Shown: positions 1 through 6,175 of the stretch, piece after piece
Numbering within the stretch: position 1 is the first letter of the stretch
How the letters are laid out: every line of letters begins with the position of its first letter
Origin: Elusimicrobia bacterium RIFCSPHIGHO2_02_FULL_57_9
Lineage (GTDB): Bacteria > Elusimicrobiota > Elusimicrobia > UBA1565 > UBA9628
Length of the DNA: 8,878 nucleotides
Assembly: GCA_001800015.1 (NCBI GenBank)
Contig: MGUO01000073.1
Location: forward strand, 5,804 to 14,681
Reading direction: 5' to 3'
Translations under genes and position numbers: made by a program
Notes under the pieces: generated by a model
What the model saw: the letters and a program-made list of their open reading frames with translations, nothing else
Databases searched by the model: none
Told to the model about the DNA's origin: nothing

Positions 1-257
1 TTGGCAATGAATTCTGAGACGGTATGATAGGTGTGGGATTTTAGTCGGACGAGCGTGGTGGAGATAATTTCCTTTGCGTAGTGATAGGACTTGACGACGA
101 AGGGAGGAATCAGCGCGAATGTGTGCCGGCAGAGGGTACAGAAAAGACGATGGATCGGGAGACTGTGGATTTTGGTCAGCGTGATGAGGCGGCGTGCGTA
201 GTGGCCATGCCAATGCAAAAGCGCGGGACGTGCAGCGTTACGGCAAACCCGATCCTG
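1..257 (-). mobile_element. Fragment of a zinc-ribbon transposase-like protein, running off the left edge
   Basis: Reading the minus strand from about 257 down to 1 gives an uninterrupted frame of about 85 codons with protein-like content. It contains HWHGHYARRLITLTKIH, then a CxxC knuckle (FCTLCRHTF), then LIPPFVVKSYHYAKEI, and continues past the window edge. An HGxYxR stretch, a CxxCxxTF knuckle, a PPF motif and a following helical segment are the layout I associate with the N-terminal zinc-ribbon (DUF6431-like) region of transposase or integrase-like proteins; that family link is from memory. The first zinc half is poor: a single Cys precedes RNAARP where CxxC would be expected. No ATG or clear ribosome site lies at the high-coordinate end, so the gene start is missing or degraded. 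The 194-257 part lies antisense to the opening of the SUMF1 frame. Terminal inverted repeats could not be sought because the element leaves the window. Confidence 0.55.
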
Positions 258-1372
258 GGTTGAGTCTGCCAACACTTGGCAACAATCCAGACTTGAATCA
301 TTCTGAGGAGATTACTGCTGGAGCGAATGCCAAAAGTTATTCTCGCACTAAGATTGGGGGAACGTCGGATCCAGCGAAGCTGCTTGGTCCGAACACCAGT
401 TTTGACGGTAATGCCCCTTACGGAGACAAGGGCGTGGCTGTTGAGGTGGAAAGCTTGAAGGGTTTGGGCAACGGTGATAATGTCAGCGTCCCTGGCAAGA
501 AATTCGTAGCTCCACCCAACGCGGAAAGAGCTTCTTGTGGGGACAAGGGCGTCGCCGTTTCCATCGAATCACTACAAGGCAAAAACCAGGTCAACTACCT
601 GGACATCGATTTACATAGGTTTCTTCATGACGTGCCTAATACAATACCCGGAGAACAACATGGGATAGGGTCCCAAACGGCGATCGACTGGATACAAATA
701 CGCGGCGGAGCTTTCATCATGGGCTCCCAGCCTGGGACGACCGCCGCTGACAGAGATGAAATGCCCGCTCATCGTGTGAAGATTTCGTCTTTTAAGATGG
801 CCAAGACAGAAGTGACTCTAAGGCAGTACAATGCCTGCGTTAAAGCACAAGCATGTACCGCCATCGATACTGTAGACTGCCTCTCCGGTGCATTTTTTGC
901 CGATGGGAATCAGCCGGCCGTTTGTGTAACTTGGCATCAGGCCAGGGCATTCTCAAAATGGGTGGGAGGAAGGCTACCCACCGAGGCAGAATGGGAATAC
1001 GCGGCCCGCAGTGGTGGAAAGAATGTGGCATATCCATGGGGATCGGAAGAACCAATCTCTAACAAGGCGACATTTAACGCTCAAGTGACTCGACCCGTCT
1101 GTTCCAGGCCACAGGGTGATACGGATCAAAAACTGTGTGATATTGCGGGAAACGTTTGGGAATGGGTGGAGGACGCTTATCGTGCTGACTACGAAGGAGC
1201 GCCGAAAAACGGTCGCCCTCGGCTTCTACCCCCATGGGCTCCTTACCGAGTTATGCGTGGAGGCTCCTGGAGTTCTCCAGGAATTAGTTTGCGGGTTGCT
1301 AATCGGGCGCACGATCTACCCAATAATCGTTTCAAGGGTGGTGTTGGCTTTCGGCCCGTGATTTCAAATTAG
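194..1372 (+). CDS. SUMF1/FGE-sulfatase-domain protein, probably truncated at the N-terminus
   Basis: The C-terminal two thirds (residues about 165-392) form a formylglycine-generating-enzyme-like domain. It has the family signatures IRGGAFIMGS, a KTEVT strand, GGRLPTEAEWEYAAR (258-272), DIAGNVWEWV and RGGSW, and ends in GFRPV. True FGE enzymes carry two copper-binding cysteines soon after RGGS; here that stretch (356-388) has none, so it is probably a non-catalytic binding or scaffolding member rather than a sulfatase activator. Residues 77-90 and 116-129 are two copies of a GDKGVAV-x3-SL-x-G motif, in a linker I do not recognise. The GTG start has a GAGG four bases upstream. However, the first 20 or so codons are antisense to transposase-like coding sequence and encode no signal peptide, so this start is likely an accident of a joint near 260. 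The domain is secure; the 5' end is not. Confidence 0.8.
   Translation: MRSGHANAKARDVQRYGKPDPGLSLPTLGNNPDLNHSEEITAGANAKSYSRTKIGGTSDPAKLLGPNTSFDGNAPYGDKGVAVEVESLKGLGNGDNVSVPGKKFVAPPNAERASCGDKGVAVSIESLQGKNQVNYLDIDLHRFLHDVPNTIPGEQHGIGSQTAIDWIQIRGGAFIMGSQPGTTAADRDEMPAHRVKISSFKMAKTEVTLRQYNACVKAQACTAIDTVDCLSGAFFADGNQPAVCVTWHQARAFSKWVGGRLPTEAEWEYAARSGGKNVAYPWGSEEPISNKATFNAQVTRPVCSRPQGDTDQKLCDIAGNVWEWVEDAYRADYEGAPKNGRPRLLPPWAPYRVMRGGSWSSPGISLRVANRAHDLPNNRFKGGVGFRPVISN
422..580 (+). repeat. Two-copy protein motif repeat in the SUMF1 protein linker
   Basis: The 42-base units 422-463 and 539-580 encode GDKGVAVEVESLKG and GDKGVAVSIESLQG. The first half is nearly identical at DNA level (GACAAGGGCGT shared) and the second half is conserved mainly as protein. 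That pattern suggests an old internal duplication kept by selection on the protein. The 75 bases between the copies show no clear similarity to the flanks. Confidence 0.6.
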
Positions 1373-1404
1373 CCTGGACCCTTTAAAATCCTGCTGGATT
1401 GGTA

Positions 1405-2001
1405 ATGTTCTTTATGATTCTTGCGGTTAATCTTTTGGTTGCAGCCGTATCCGCTCAAGAACCCCATATCCAGGAGTCGTGGGACCAAACCGTTCCACTT
1501 CTCTCCGAGCAGCTCATAGCAAGCATCGATAAATCTCCGATTAATCTTGCCTCTAAACAAGAGGAGAGCGAGCTTACGGTCCTTAAGAGTCGATTCCCAC
1601 ATCAGGCCTATAACTTCGCCGACACGACTCCCGGTTTCACTCATTACCAGGACCTCGGATTGCCGGACCGGCCGACAGTCGTACTGGTTCACGGCGTTTC
1701 TGGACCTCTCTCGGTCTGGGATCATAATGTCAATGTGCTTGCGGCTGCGGGTTATCGGGTCATTCGCTATGATCTTTTGGGTCGTGGGCTTTCCGAAAGG
1801 CTTATAAAGACCAACTACGGGTTATCAGTCTATCTCGAACAACTAGACTCGCTCTTGTCCAAGATTAATGTCAACCGGCCCATCTATCTCGTTGGATCGT
1901 CATTTGGAGCTATTGTGGGAGCGTCGCCTCCAAGGGCGGCTGGAATATCTCAGAAAAGCTTATTACGCAGATGGTCAGGATTGGGAAGGTTCAGGCCGTA
2001 G
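1405..2001 (+). pseudogene. Alpha/beta hydrolase, N-terminal half only, with an out-of-frame tail
   Basis: A TTG at 1399 and ATGs at 1405 and 1414 are possible starts. I chose ATG 1405 because a GGA lies about eight bases upstream and the product opens with a good signal peptide (MFFMILAVNLLVAAVSA, then QEP). Alpha/beta-hydrolase landmarks follow: the oxyanion-hole strand VVLVHG, the YDLLGRGLS turn, and the nucleophile elbow GSSFG (bases 1894-1908, nucleophile the second Ser). Hydrolase similarity stops at about 1920, right after GAIVG. The remaining 27 or so codons to the stop are a wrong-frame reading of a FlgO-like gene. The acid and histidine of the catalytic triad and the C-terminal half of the fold are absent, so the product should be inactive. 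It starts 32 bases after the SUMF1 stop on the same strand, so the two could once have been co-transcribed. Confidence 0.75.
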
Positions 2002-2210
2002 AACGCTCCATGCTCCGGAATCTGATGGGCGAGCATCATCTGGCTCAGACAGGGATGATTGATTCGGCGACGCTTAAAAAGTTGGGCAAGGTTTTCTCCG
2101 CGGATGGCGTCGTGACAGGCAGTTTTATAAATTTGGGACAGAAGGCCGTCGTCAATGCTCGGCTCATTAATGTGGAAACGGGAGTCATTATCGCGGCAGT
2201 CGAACGCAAG
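1930..2210 (+). pseudogene. C-terminal fragment of a FlgO/CsgG-like lipoprotein-type domain
   Basis: In the frame shared with the downstream glutaredoxin, the sequence reads SKGGWNISEKLITQM, then GKVQAVERSMLRNLMGEHHL, a DSATLKKLGK helix, ADGVVTGSF and VVNARLINVETG. This order is the second half of the FlgO/CsgG-type periplasmic domain: a helix, a strand ending in ER, a short helix, 'lGk..gAd.vvtG', then 'vnaRlidveTG'. The first half of the domain and any signal peptide are missing. The left border lies at about 1921-1932, where hydrolase coding stops, and the right border at about 2205-2210. Proteins of this kind contribute to outer-membrane or flagellar assembly elsewhere; no such role can be assigned to a fragment. 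The frame is open back past 1930 without a credible start codon or ribosome site. Confidence 0.65.
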
Positions 2211-2468
2211 GTGGAAGTCTTCACGGCAGGCTGTCCGGTCTGCGACGAGGCGGTCAAGACGGTCAAGGCGGCGGCCTGCCCAAGCTGCGAGGTGGTCGTC
2301 TACGACCTCAACAAGGGCTGCGAGACCAACGAATGCCGTCTCAAGGCTAAGGAGTACGGTATCGAGAGGGTTCCCGCGGTTGCGGTCAACGGGAAGCTGT
2401 TGGATTGCTGCAAGGATGGGGCCGTTGATGCCGGGGCTCTGAGGGCGGCGGGGATAGGCCAACCATAA
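1971..2468 (+). CDS. Chimeric ORF: FlgO remnant fused to a cysteine-rich glutaredoxin-like domain
   Basis: Residues 1-80 are FlgO-like remnant and residues 81-165 form a complete small thioredoxin/glutaredoxin-fold domain. That domain has a first strand KVEVFTAG, a CPVC redox motif (C88, C91), a strand EVVVYDLN, and a cis-proline signature RVPAV (P135) followed by a VNGKLL strand. It carries eight cysteines in about 80 residues (88, 91, 103, 106, 117, 122, 146, 147), including a second CPSC pair and a CC pair, which suggests thiol-disulfide exchange or metal/thiol handling. The native protein probably began at or one codon before V81, a GTG at 2211. No Shine-Dalgarno site is seen before either 1971 or 2211, so expression is doubtful. 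The gene converges on the DUF255 gene with only 25 bases between stops and no clear terminator. The domain call is firm; the true start is not. Confidence 0.7.
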   Translation: MVRIGKVQAVERSMLRNLMGEHHLAQTGMIDSATLKKLGKVFSADGVVTGSFINLGQKAVVNARLINVETGVIIAAVERKVEVFTAGCPVCDEAVKTVKAAACPSCEVVVYDLNKGCETNECRLKAKEYGIERVPAVAVNGKLLDCCKDGAVDAGALRAAGIGQP

Positions 2469-2493
2469 ACTGGGCGCGCGGGCGAGCTCAAGG

Positions 2494-4770
2494 CTAACGG
2501 CCGTTGGGCTGTTTGTCGTCCAGGATAGTCTCGAAGGTCCGCGGGTCGTTGGTCGGCAGCTCGCAGGCGTAGTCGACGCAGACGTAGGCGGTCGCCTTGC
2601 CCTTGATCCGGCCCACACCCTTGAGAAACGGCAGCCACCGCAGGAAGGCTTCCTTGTTTTTGCCTTCGTCGACCACCATCAGGATCTTGTTCGGAATGAA
2701 GCGGGATTGCACTTGGCGCACCATTTCACGCGTGTCAGGCGATTGGAGGTTTCCGGCGATGATGATCTGCTTGGTCTTGGACAGGGCATAGTCCAGCGCC
2801 ACGAGCATTTGCGGCAAGGAGCGCGGCTGCTGCGCCATCTGCGCGCCGAAGCGGGTCAGTGTTTTTTCCGCGGCCTGCCTAAAATCCTTGCGATCCGTGA
2901 ACTGGGCGAGCCTTAGAAAGTTCAGCGCCGCCACAGAGCTCGCCGCCGGGATGACGTTGTCCGAGTCGTCCATGGAGCGGATCAGAAGGTTCTTATCGTG
3001 GCCGGGCGCGGTCTGATAGAATCCGCCCTTCTCGGGATCGTAGAAGAGCTTGAGCTGGGCCTCGGAGAGCTGGACGGCCCAATTCAGCCATTCCACGTCG
3101 AAGGTCGCTTCATAGAGATCGATGAGCCCCTGCGTGAGGAGGGCGTAGTCGACCGCTAGGCCCGAGACTTTTCTCTCGCCCTCCCGCCAACGGCGGTGCA
3201 GGCGGTTTGCCTTCTCGCCATATAGCCGGGTTCGGATAAAGGCCGCCGATTTCTGGGCCGCATCAAGATACCTGGCATCGTCCAATATCTGCGCCGCGCG
3301 GGCGTTGGCCGAGATCATTAGCCCGTTCCAGTCGGAGAGAACCTTGTCGTCTCGCTGGGGGCGCGGCCGCGCGGCGCGGATTTCAAGAACTTTGCGTTTG
3401 GCCTCCTCCAGGATTCGCCCGACATCGGCCTCGGACTTGCCGAACTTGCGCGCCGTTTCAGGGATCGTATGGGCAAGGTAGAGAATATTCTTGCCCTTAA
3501 ACTCGCCCTGGGGGTCCGACTCGGCGTTGCCGCCCGGCTCCACGCCGTAGCGATAGCTGAAAATTTCCCCGGCATCTTTGCCCAAAATCCGGAGCAGCTC
3601 GCCTTTAGGCCAGATGTAGAACGCGCCCTCGGAGCGATGCTCGTGGCCCACGTCCTCCACCTTGCCCGCCAACTCCGGCGGGAGGCTATCGGCATCCTCG
3701 GCCGAGTAGAAGCCGCCTTCGGGATGGGTCATGTCGCGCAGCACGTAGTCGAGAGTTTCGCGCGCCACCCGGGCGAACTCGGGGTCCTTGGTCGCCTGAT
3801 AGGCGTCGAGATAGTTCGCCGCAAGCTGCGCGTTATCGTAGAGCATCTTCTCGAAATGGGGGATGTGCCACTTGTCATCGGTGGAATAGCGATGAAACCC
3901 TCCGCCGACCTGATCGTAGATGCCGCCCTTGGCCATCTCTTTGAGGGCATGAGCGACCATGTCGAGGGCTTTCTTGTCCTTGGACCGCGCATAGTAACGC
4001 AGCAGGAAGTTCTGGTTGACCGGCATGGGGAACTTCGGAGCCCCACCGAAGCCGCCTTTGGACGAGACAAAACTCTCCTTGTAGCCCGCGAATGCCTTGT
4101 CCAGGGCTTCGGGATTTAAGGGGCCGCTTCGCCCCTCGACCCGGCTGTATTGCTCAAGAGCCTTGGCCACCCGCTCTGCGTCCGATCGGACGTCCTCGCG
4201 CCGCGTCTTCCAGACTTCCGCGACCCTTTCGAGAATCTGCTTGAAGCCGGGGCGGCCGAAGCGGGCGTCGGGTGGAAAGTAGGTGCCGCCGAAGAAGGGC
4301 TTGAGCTCCGGAGTCAGCCACATGGACAACGGCCAGCCCCCGCCCCAGCCTGCCCCCGTTGCCGCAGCCATATATATTCCGTCCACATCCGGGCGCTCCT
4401 CACGGTCGACCTTGATCGAGACGAGGTATTTGTTCATGACTGCCGCGATCCCGGGATTGGAGAAGGATTCCTTCTCCATGACGTGGCACCAATGGCAGGT
4501 GGAATAGCCGATGGAGAGAAAGATGGGCTTGCTCTCCTTGCGGGCCTTGGCGAAGGCGGCCTCGCCCCAGGGATACCAGGCCACGGGATTGTAGGCGTGC
4601 TGGAGAAGATAGGGGCTCTTCTCCCCGATCAGATGGTTCGGTTTTCCCCGGCCCCGGCGATTACGAGCTTCCGGCTCCTTCGCCTCGGCCGCGGCCAGCC
4701 GGCTGATAGTGAAATAGGCCAGGACGGACAGAGCCGTCAGGGCTGCCACGATGATGAGGTTCCTTCTCAT
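2494..4770 (-). CDS. YyaL/SPATA20-family (DUF255) thioredoxin-fold protein with N-terminal membrane anchor
   Basis: The protein is 758 residues. Residues 1-28 are a signal anchor or signal peptide (MRRN, then a hydrophobic run to AAAEA). A basic linker precedes the DUF255 thioredoxin-like domain from about 45 (NHLIGEKSPYLLQHAYNPV), with the redox motif STCHWCHVME at C92/C95, KVDREERPD and GGWPLSMWLTP. From about 250 onward the sequence matches the all-helical (alpha/alpha)6-barrel portion of the family (GGIYDQVGGGFHRYS, HFEKMLYDNAQL, GGFYSAEDADS, KVLSDWNGLMI). It ends with a TAYVC-x5-C pair. Length is near the family norm plus the leader. The start at 4770 overlaps the tlpA-like stop as TAATG, so translation is probably coupled. 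The biochemical role of the family is poorly defined; here the leader and the CcdA/TlpA partners argue for an extracytoplasmic thiol function. The frame stays open further upstream, but that part overlaps tlpA and is not family-like. Confidence 0.93.
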   Translation of the reverse strand: MRRNLIIVAALTALSVLAYFTISRLAAAEAKEPEARNRRGRGKPNHLIGEKSPYLLQHAYNPVAWYPWGEAAFAKARKESKPIFLSIGYSTCHWCHVMEKESFSNPGIAAVMNKYLVSIKVDREERPDVDGIYMAAATGAGWGGGWPLSMWLTPELKPFFGGTYFPPDARFGRPGFKQILERVAEVWKTRREDVRSDAERVAKALEQYSRVEGRSGPLNPEALDKAFAGYKESFVSSKGGFGGAPKFPMPVNQNFLLRYYARSKDKKALDMVAHALKEMAKGGIYDQVGGGFHRYSTDDKWHIPHFEKMLYDNAQLAANYLDAYQATKDPEFARVARETLDYVLRDMTHPEGGFYSAEDADSLPPELAGKVEDVGHEHRSEGAFYIWPKGELLRILGKDAGEIFSYRYGVEPGGNAESDPQGEFKGKNILYLAHTIPETARKFGKSEADVGRILEEAKRKVLEIRAARPRPQRDDKVLSDWNGLMISANARAAQILDDARYLDAAQKSAAFIRTRLYGEKANRLHRRWREGERKVSGLAVDYALLTQGLIDLYEATFDVEWLNWAVQLSEAQLKLFYDPEKGGFYQTAPGHDKNLLIRSMDDSDNVIPAASSVAALNFLRLAQFTDRKDFRQAAEKTLTRFGAQMAQQPRSLPQMLVALDYALSKTKQIIIAGNLQSPDTREMVRQVQSRFIPNKILMVVDEGKNKEAFLRWLPFLKGVGRIKGKATAYVCVDYACELPTNDPRTFETILDDKQPNGR

Positions 4771-5330
4771 TACGGCTCTCCTTGGCTCAATGCGGCGGCC
4801 ACGTCCTTGTCGAGCTGCTCGGGGAACTTGAAGCCGAAGTACTTCTTGACGATGAATCCCCGGCGGTCGATCAGATAGGCGGTGGGCAGCCCGCGGACCG
4901 GGAAGCCTTCCACCGGGTCCAGACCGGCGAGCAGAATCGGATAGGGGACCTGATTTTCTTTGACGAACGGCCCCACCACTTCTTTCCCCATGTCGTCTAT
5001 GGAGATACCAACGATGGTAAAGCCGCGGTCTTTGTGCTTGTCGTATAGGGCCTTGAGATCGGGAAGCTCCTCGATGCAGGGTATGCACCACGTGGCCCAG
5101 AAATCCACCAGCACGACTTGGCCCTTGAAGTCGGACAATCGCACGGTTTTGCCCGTGAGGTCCGGCAAAGCGAAATCCGCAGCCGGCCGCGGTTTCTCCG
5201 AAAAGTCCTCGGTATGAGGCCCTCGAAGGACGCCGATCATGGTGCCTCCTGCCAGCACGACGGCCAAGCCCGCCAGCGTCTTCCAGCGGATTCTGACGAA
5301 GTCGGCGGCCCTGCGCGCTATAAGACTCAT
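4770..5330 (-). CDS. TlpA/ResA-like membrane-anchored thiol-disulfide oxidoreductase
   Basis: This 186-residue protein has a basic N-terminus, one membrane span (about 18-36) and a periplasm-facing AhpC-TSA/TlpA domain. Visible landmarks are ADFALPDLTGKTVRLSDFKG, the strand VVLVDFWATWC, the active site WCIPC (C82, C85), the VGISIDD strand and the cis-proline loop RGLPTAYLID. The lineage is that of reductants of apocytochrome or other exported thiols, fed with electrons by CcdA. Its ATG shares the ATGA overlap with the stop of ccdA (5330-5327), and its stop overlaps the DUF255 start by one base. The three genes therefore form a translationally coupled unit. The frame stays open far upstream through ccdA, but that part has no TlpA character and runs across ccdA codons. 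Substrate cannot be told from sequence: cytochrome c maturation is the default, but no heme-lyase gene lies in view. Confidence 0.93.
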   Translation of the reverse strand: MSLIARRAADFVRIRWKTLAGLAVVLAGGTMIGVLRGPHTEDFSEKPRPAADFALPDLTGKTVRLSDFKGQVVLVDFWATWCIPCIEELPDLKALYDKHKDRGFTIVGISIDDMGKEVVGPFVKENQVPYPILLAGLDPVEGFPVRGLPTAYLIDRRGFIVKKYFGFKFPEQLDKDVAAALSQGEP

Positions 5331-6055
5331 AACGCAAACCTGAAAAGCCAGCTCGGGAAAAAGCTGATGAGCTTGATCAGGCGGTTGGAGAATATCAGGA
5401 CACCGACCATGACCAATAGCGCGCCGGAGAAAACCTCGCCCCAGCGGATGTAGCGCTTGTAGCGGCTGAAGAACCGCATGAAGGCGGCCGTTGCGAAACC
5501 GGTCAGGATGAACGGAATGCCTAATCCCATGGAGTAGGCGAAAAGAAGCAGCATTCCCCGCCCCACGGTTTCCTGCTTGGCCGCCAAGGCCAGGATGCCG
5601 GCAAGTATCGGGCCGATGCACGGCGTCCAGCCGAAGGCGAAGGCCATGCCCATGAGAAGCGCCCCGCCCGGGCCGGGCGCGAAGCCTCCGAACCGAAAGC
5701 GCTTCTCGTAAAGCAGCCACTTGATCTGGAAAAGTCCCATCATGTGCAAGCCGAAGACTACGATGACGACGCCAGCGAGTTTCGAAAGGACCGGCATGTA
5801 GGCTTCGAGCAGCCGCCCGACGCCGGAGGCCGAGGCGCCAAGCGCCGTGAAGACCAAGGAGAAGCCCAGCACGAAGAAAAGCGAACCCAGCCCCGCTCGC
5901 CGCGTAATGCCGGCGCGGTCCGCCCCGCCGGTCAGCTCTTCCAGCGACAGCCCGGACATGAACGAGATATATCCAGGCACCAAAGGCAGTACGCACGGGG
6001 ACAGAAAAGAGATCAGCCCCGCGATGAATGCCATCCAGACGCCAAGTTCGTTCAT
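5327..6055 (-). CDS. ccdA: CcdA-family cytochrome c biogenesis / thiol electron transporter
   Basis: This is a 242-residue polytopic protein with about six hydrophobic segments. Its two hallmark cysteines sit in FLSPCVLPLVPGY (C21) and GWTPCIGPI (C146), the pseudo-symmetrical motifs that shuttle reducing equivalents from cytoplasmic thioredoxin across the membrane. Length fits the short CcdA form rather than full DsbD. The next gene, overlapping by four bases (ATGA), encodes TlpA, its usual partner. The start at ATG 6055 is preceded by GTGGAAAG about nine bases upstream, a modest ribosome site. A strong hairpin (6075-6104) lies only 19 bases before the start codon and could affect initiation. 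The 120-base gap to the upstream gene makes this the first gene of the redox sub-operon, either with its own start of transcription or by read-through. Identification is secure. Confidence 0.95.
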   Translation of the reverse strand: MNELGVWMAFIAGLISFLSPCVLPLVPGYISFMSGLSLEELTGGADRAGITRRAGLGSLFFVLGFSLVFTALGASASGVGRLLEAYMPVLSKLAGVVIVVFGLHMMGLFQIKWLLYEKRFRFGGFAPGPGGALLMGMAFAFGWTPCIGPILAGILALAAKQETVGRGMLLLFAYSMGLGIPFILTGFATAAFMRFFSRYKRYIRWGEVFSGALLVMVGVLIFSNRLIKLISFFPSWLFRFAL

Positions 6056-6074
6056 AATCTTTCCACGTTCCCCG

Positions 6075-6104
6075 GGGCTCCCCGTAAAACATACCGGGGA
6101 GCCC
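6075..6104. other. Perfect 10-bp hairpin just upstream of ccdA
   Basis: GGGCTCCCCG (6075-6084) and CGGGGAGCCC (6095-6104) are exact inverted repeats around a 10-base A/T-rich loop. On the ccdA transcript the stem would end 19 bases before the start codon. No T-run follows on either strand, so it is not a standard intrinsic terminator. It could be an mRNA-stabilising or translation-modulating structure, or a protein-binding inverted repeat. Confidence 0.5.
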
Positions 6105-6153
6105 TGCGGCAGCGAGCCCTAGATGCTATCAGGATCTCCTTAGCCGCATCTGT

Positions 6154-6175
6154 GCCGGGCCTTCCCAGGCCCGGC
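6154..6175 (-). terminator. GC-rich hairpin immediately after the EHP-repeat gene
   Basis: GCCGGGCCT (6154-6162) pairs perfectly with AGGCCCGGC (6167-6175) around a four-base loop, directly abutting the TAG stop of the upstream gene (6178-6176). The stem is very stable, but no U-tract follows in the minus-strand transcript. It could attenuate transcription before ccdA or protect the upstream mRNA from 3' exonuclease. The call as a terminator is tentative. Confidence 0.4.

Noticed and set aside
1373..1404. Integron attC site or terminator between the SUMF1 and hydrolase genes
   Set aside because: The 32-base gap has no inverted core sites, no hairpin and no T-run. It looks like a plain intergenic spacer with a weak GGA ribosome site.
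2469..2510. Terminator between the converging glutaredoxin and DUF255 genes
   Set aside because: The GC-rich gap and the AACGGCCGTT palindrome (2496-2505, inside the DUF255 end) form no stem followed by a T-run on either strand.
1950..2618. Minus-strand frame spanning the FlgO, glutaredoxin and DUF255 ends
   Set aside because: It mixes antisense readings of three unrelated coding segments and shows no domain.
4771..5337. Upstream in-frame extension of the DUF255 gene (about 189 extra codons before 4770)
   Set aside because: It lies wholly across the tlpA-like gene in another frame, has Arg/Gly-rich shadow composition, and the true start at 4770 has a signal anchor and a TAATG overlap.
5331..6092. 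Upstream in-frame extension of the TlpA gene
   Set aside because: It overlaps ccdA antisyntactically and lacks any TlpA or membrane character. The ATG at 5330 has an ATGA overlap and an immediate membrane anchor.
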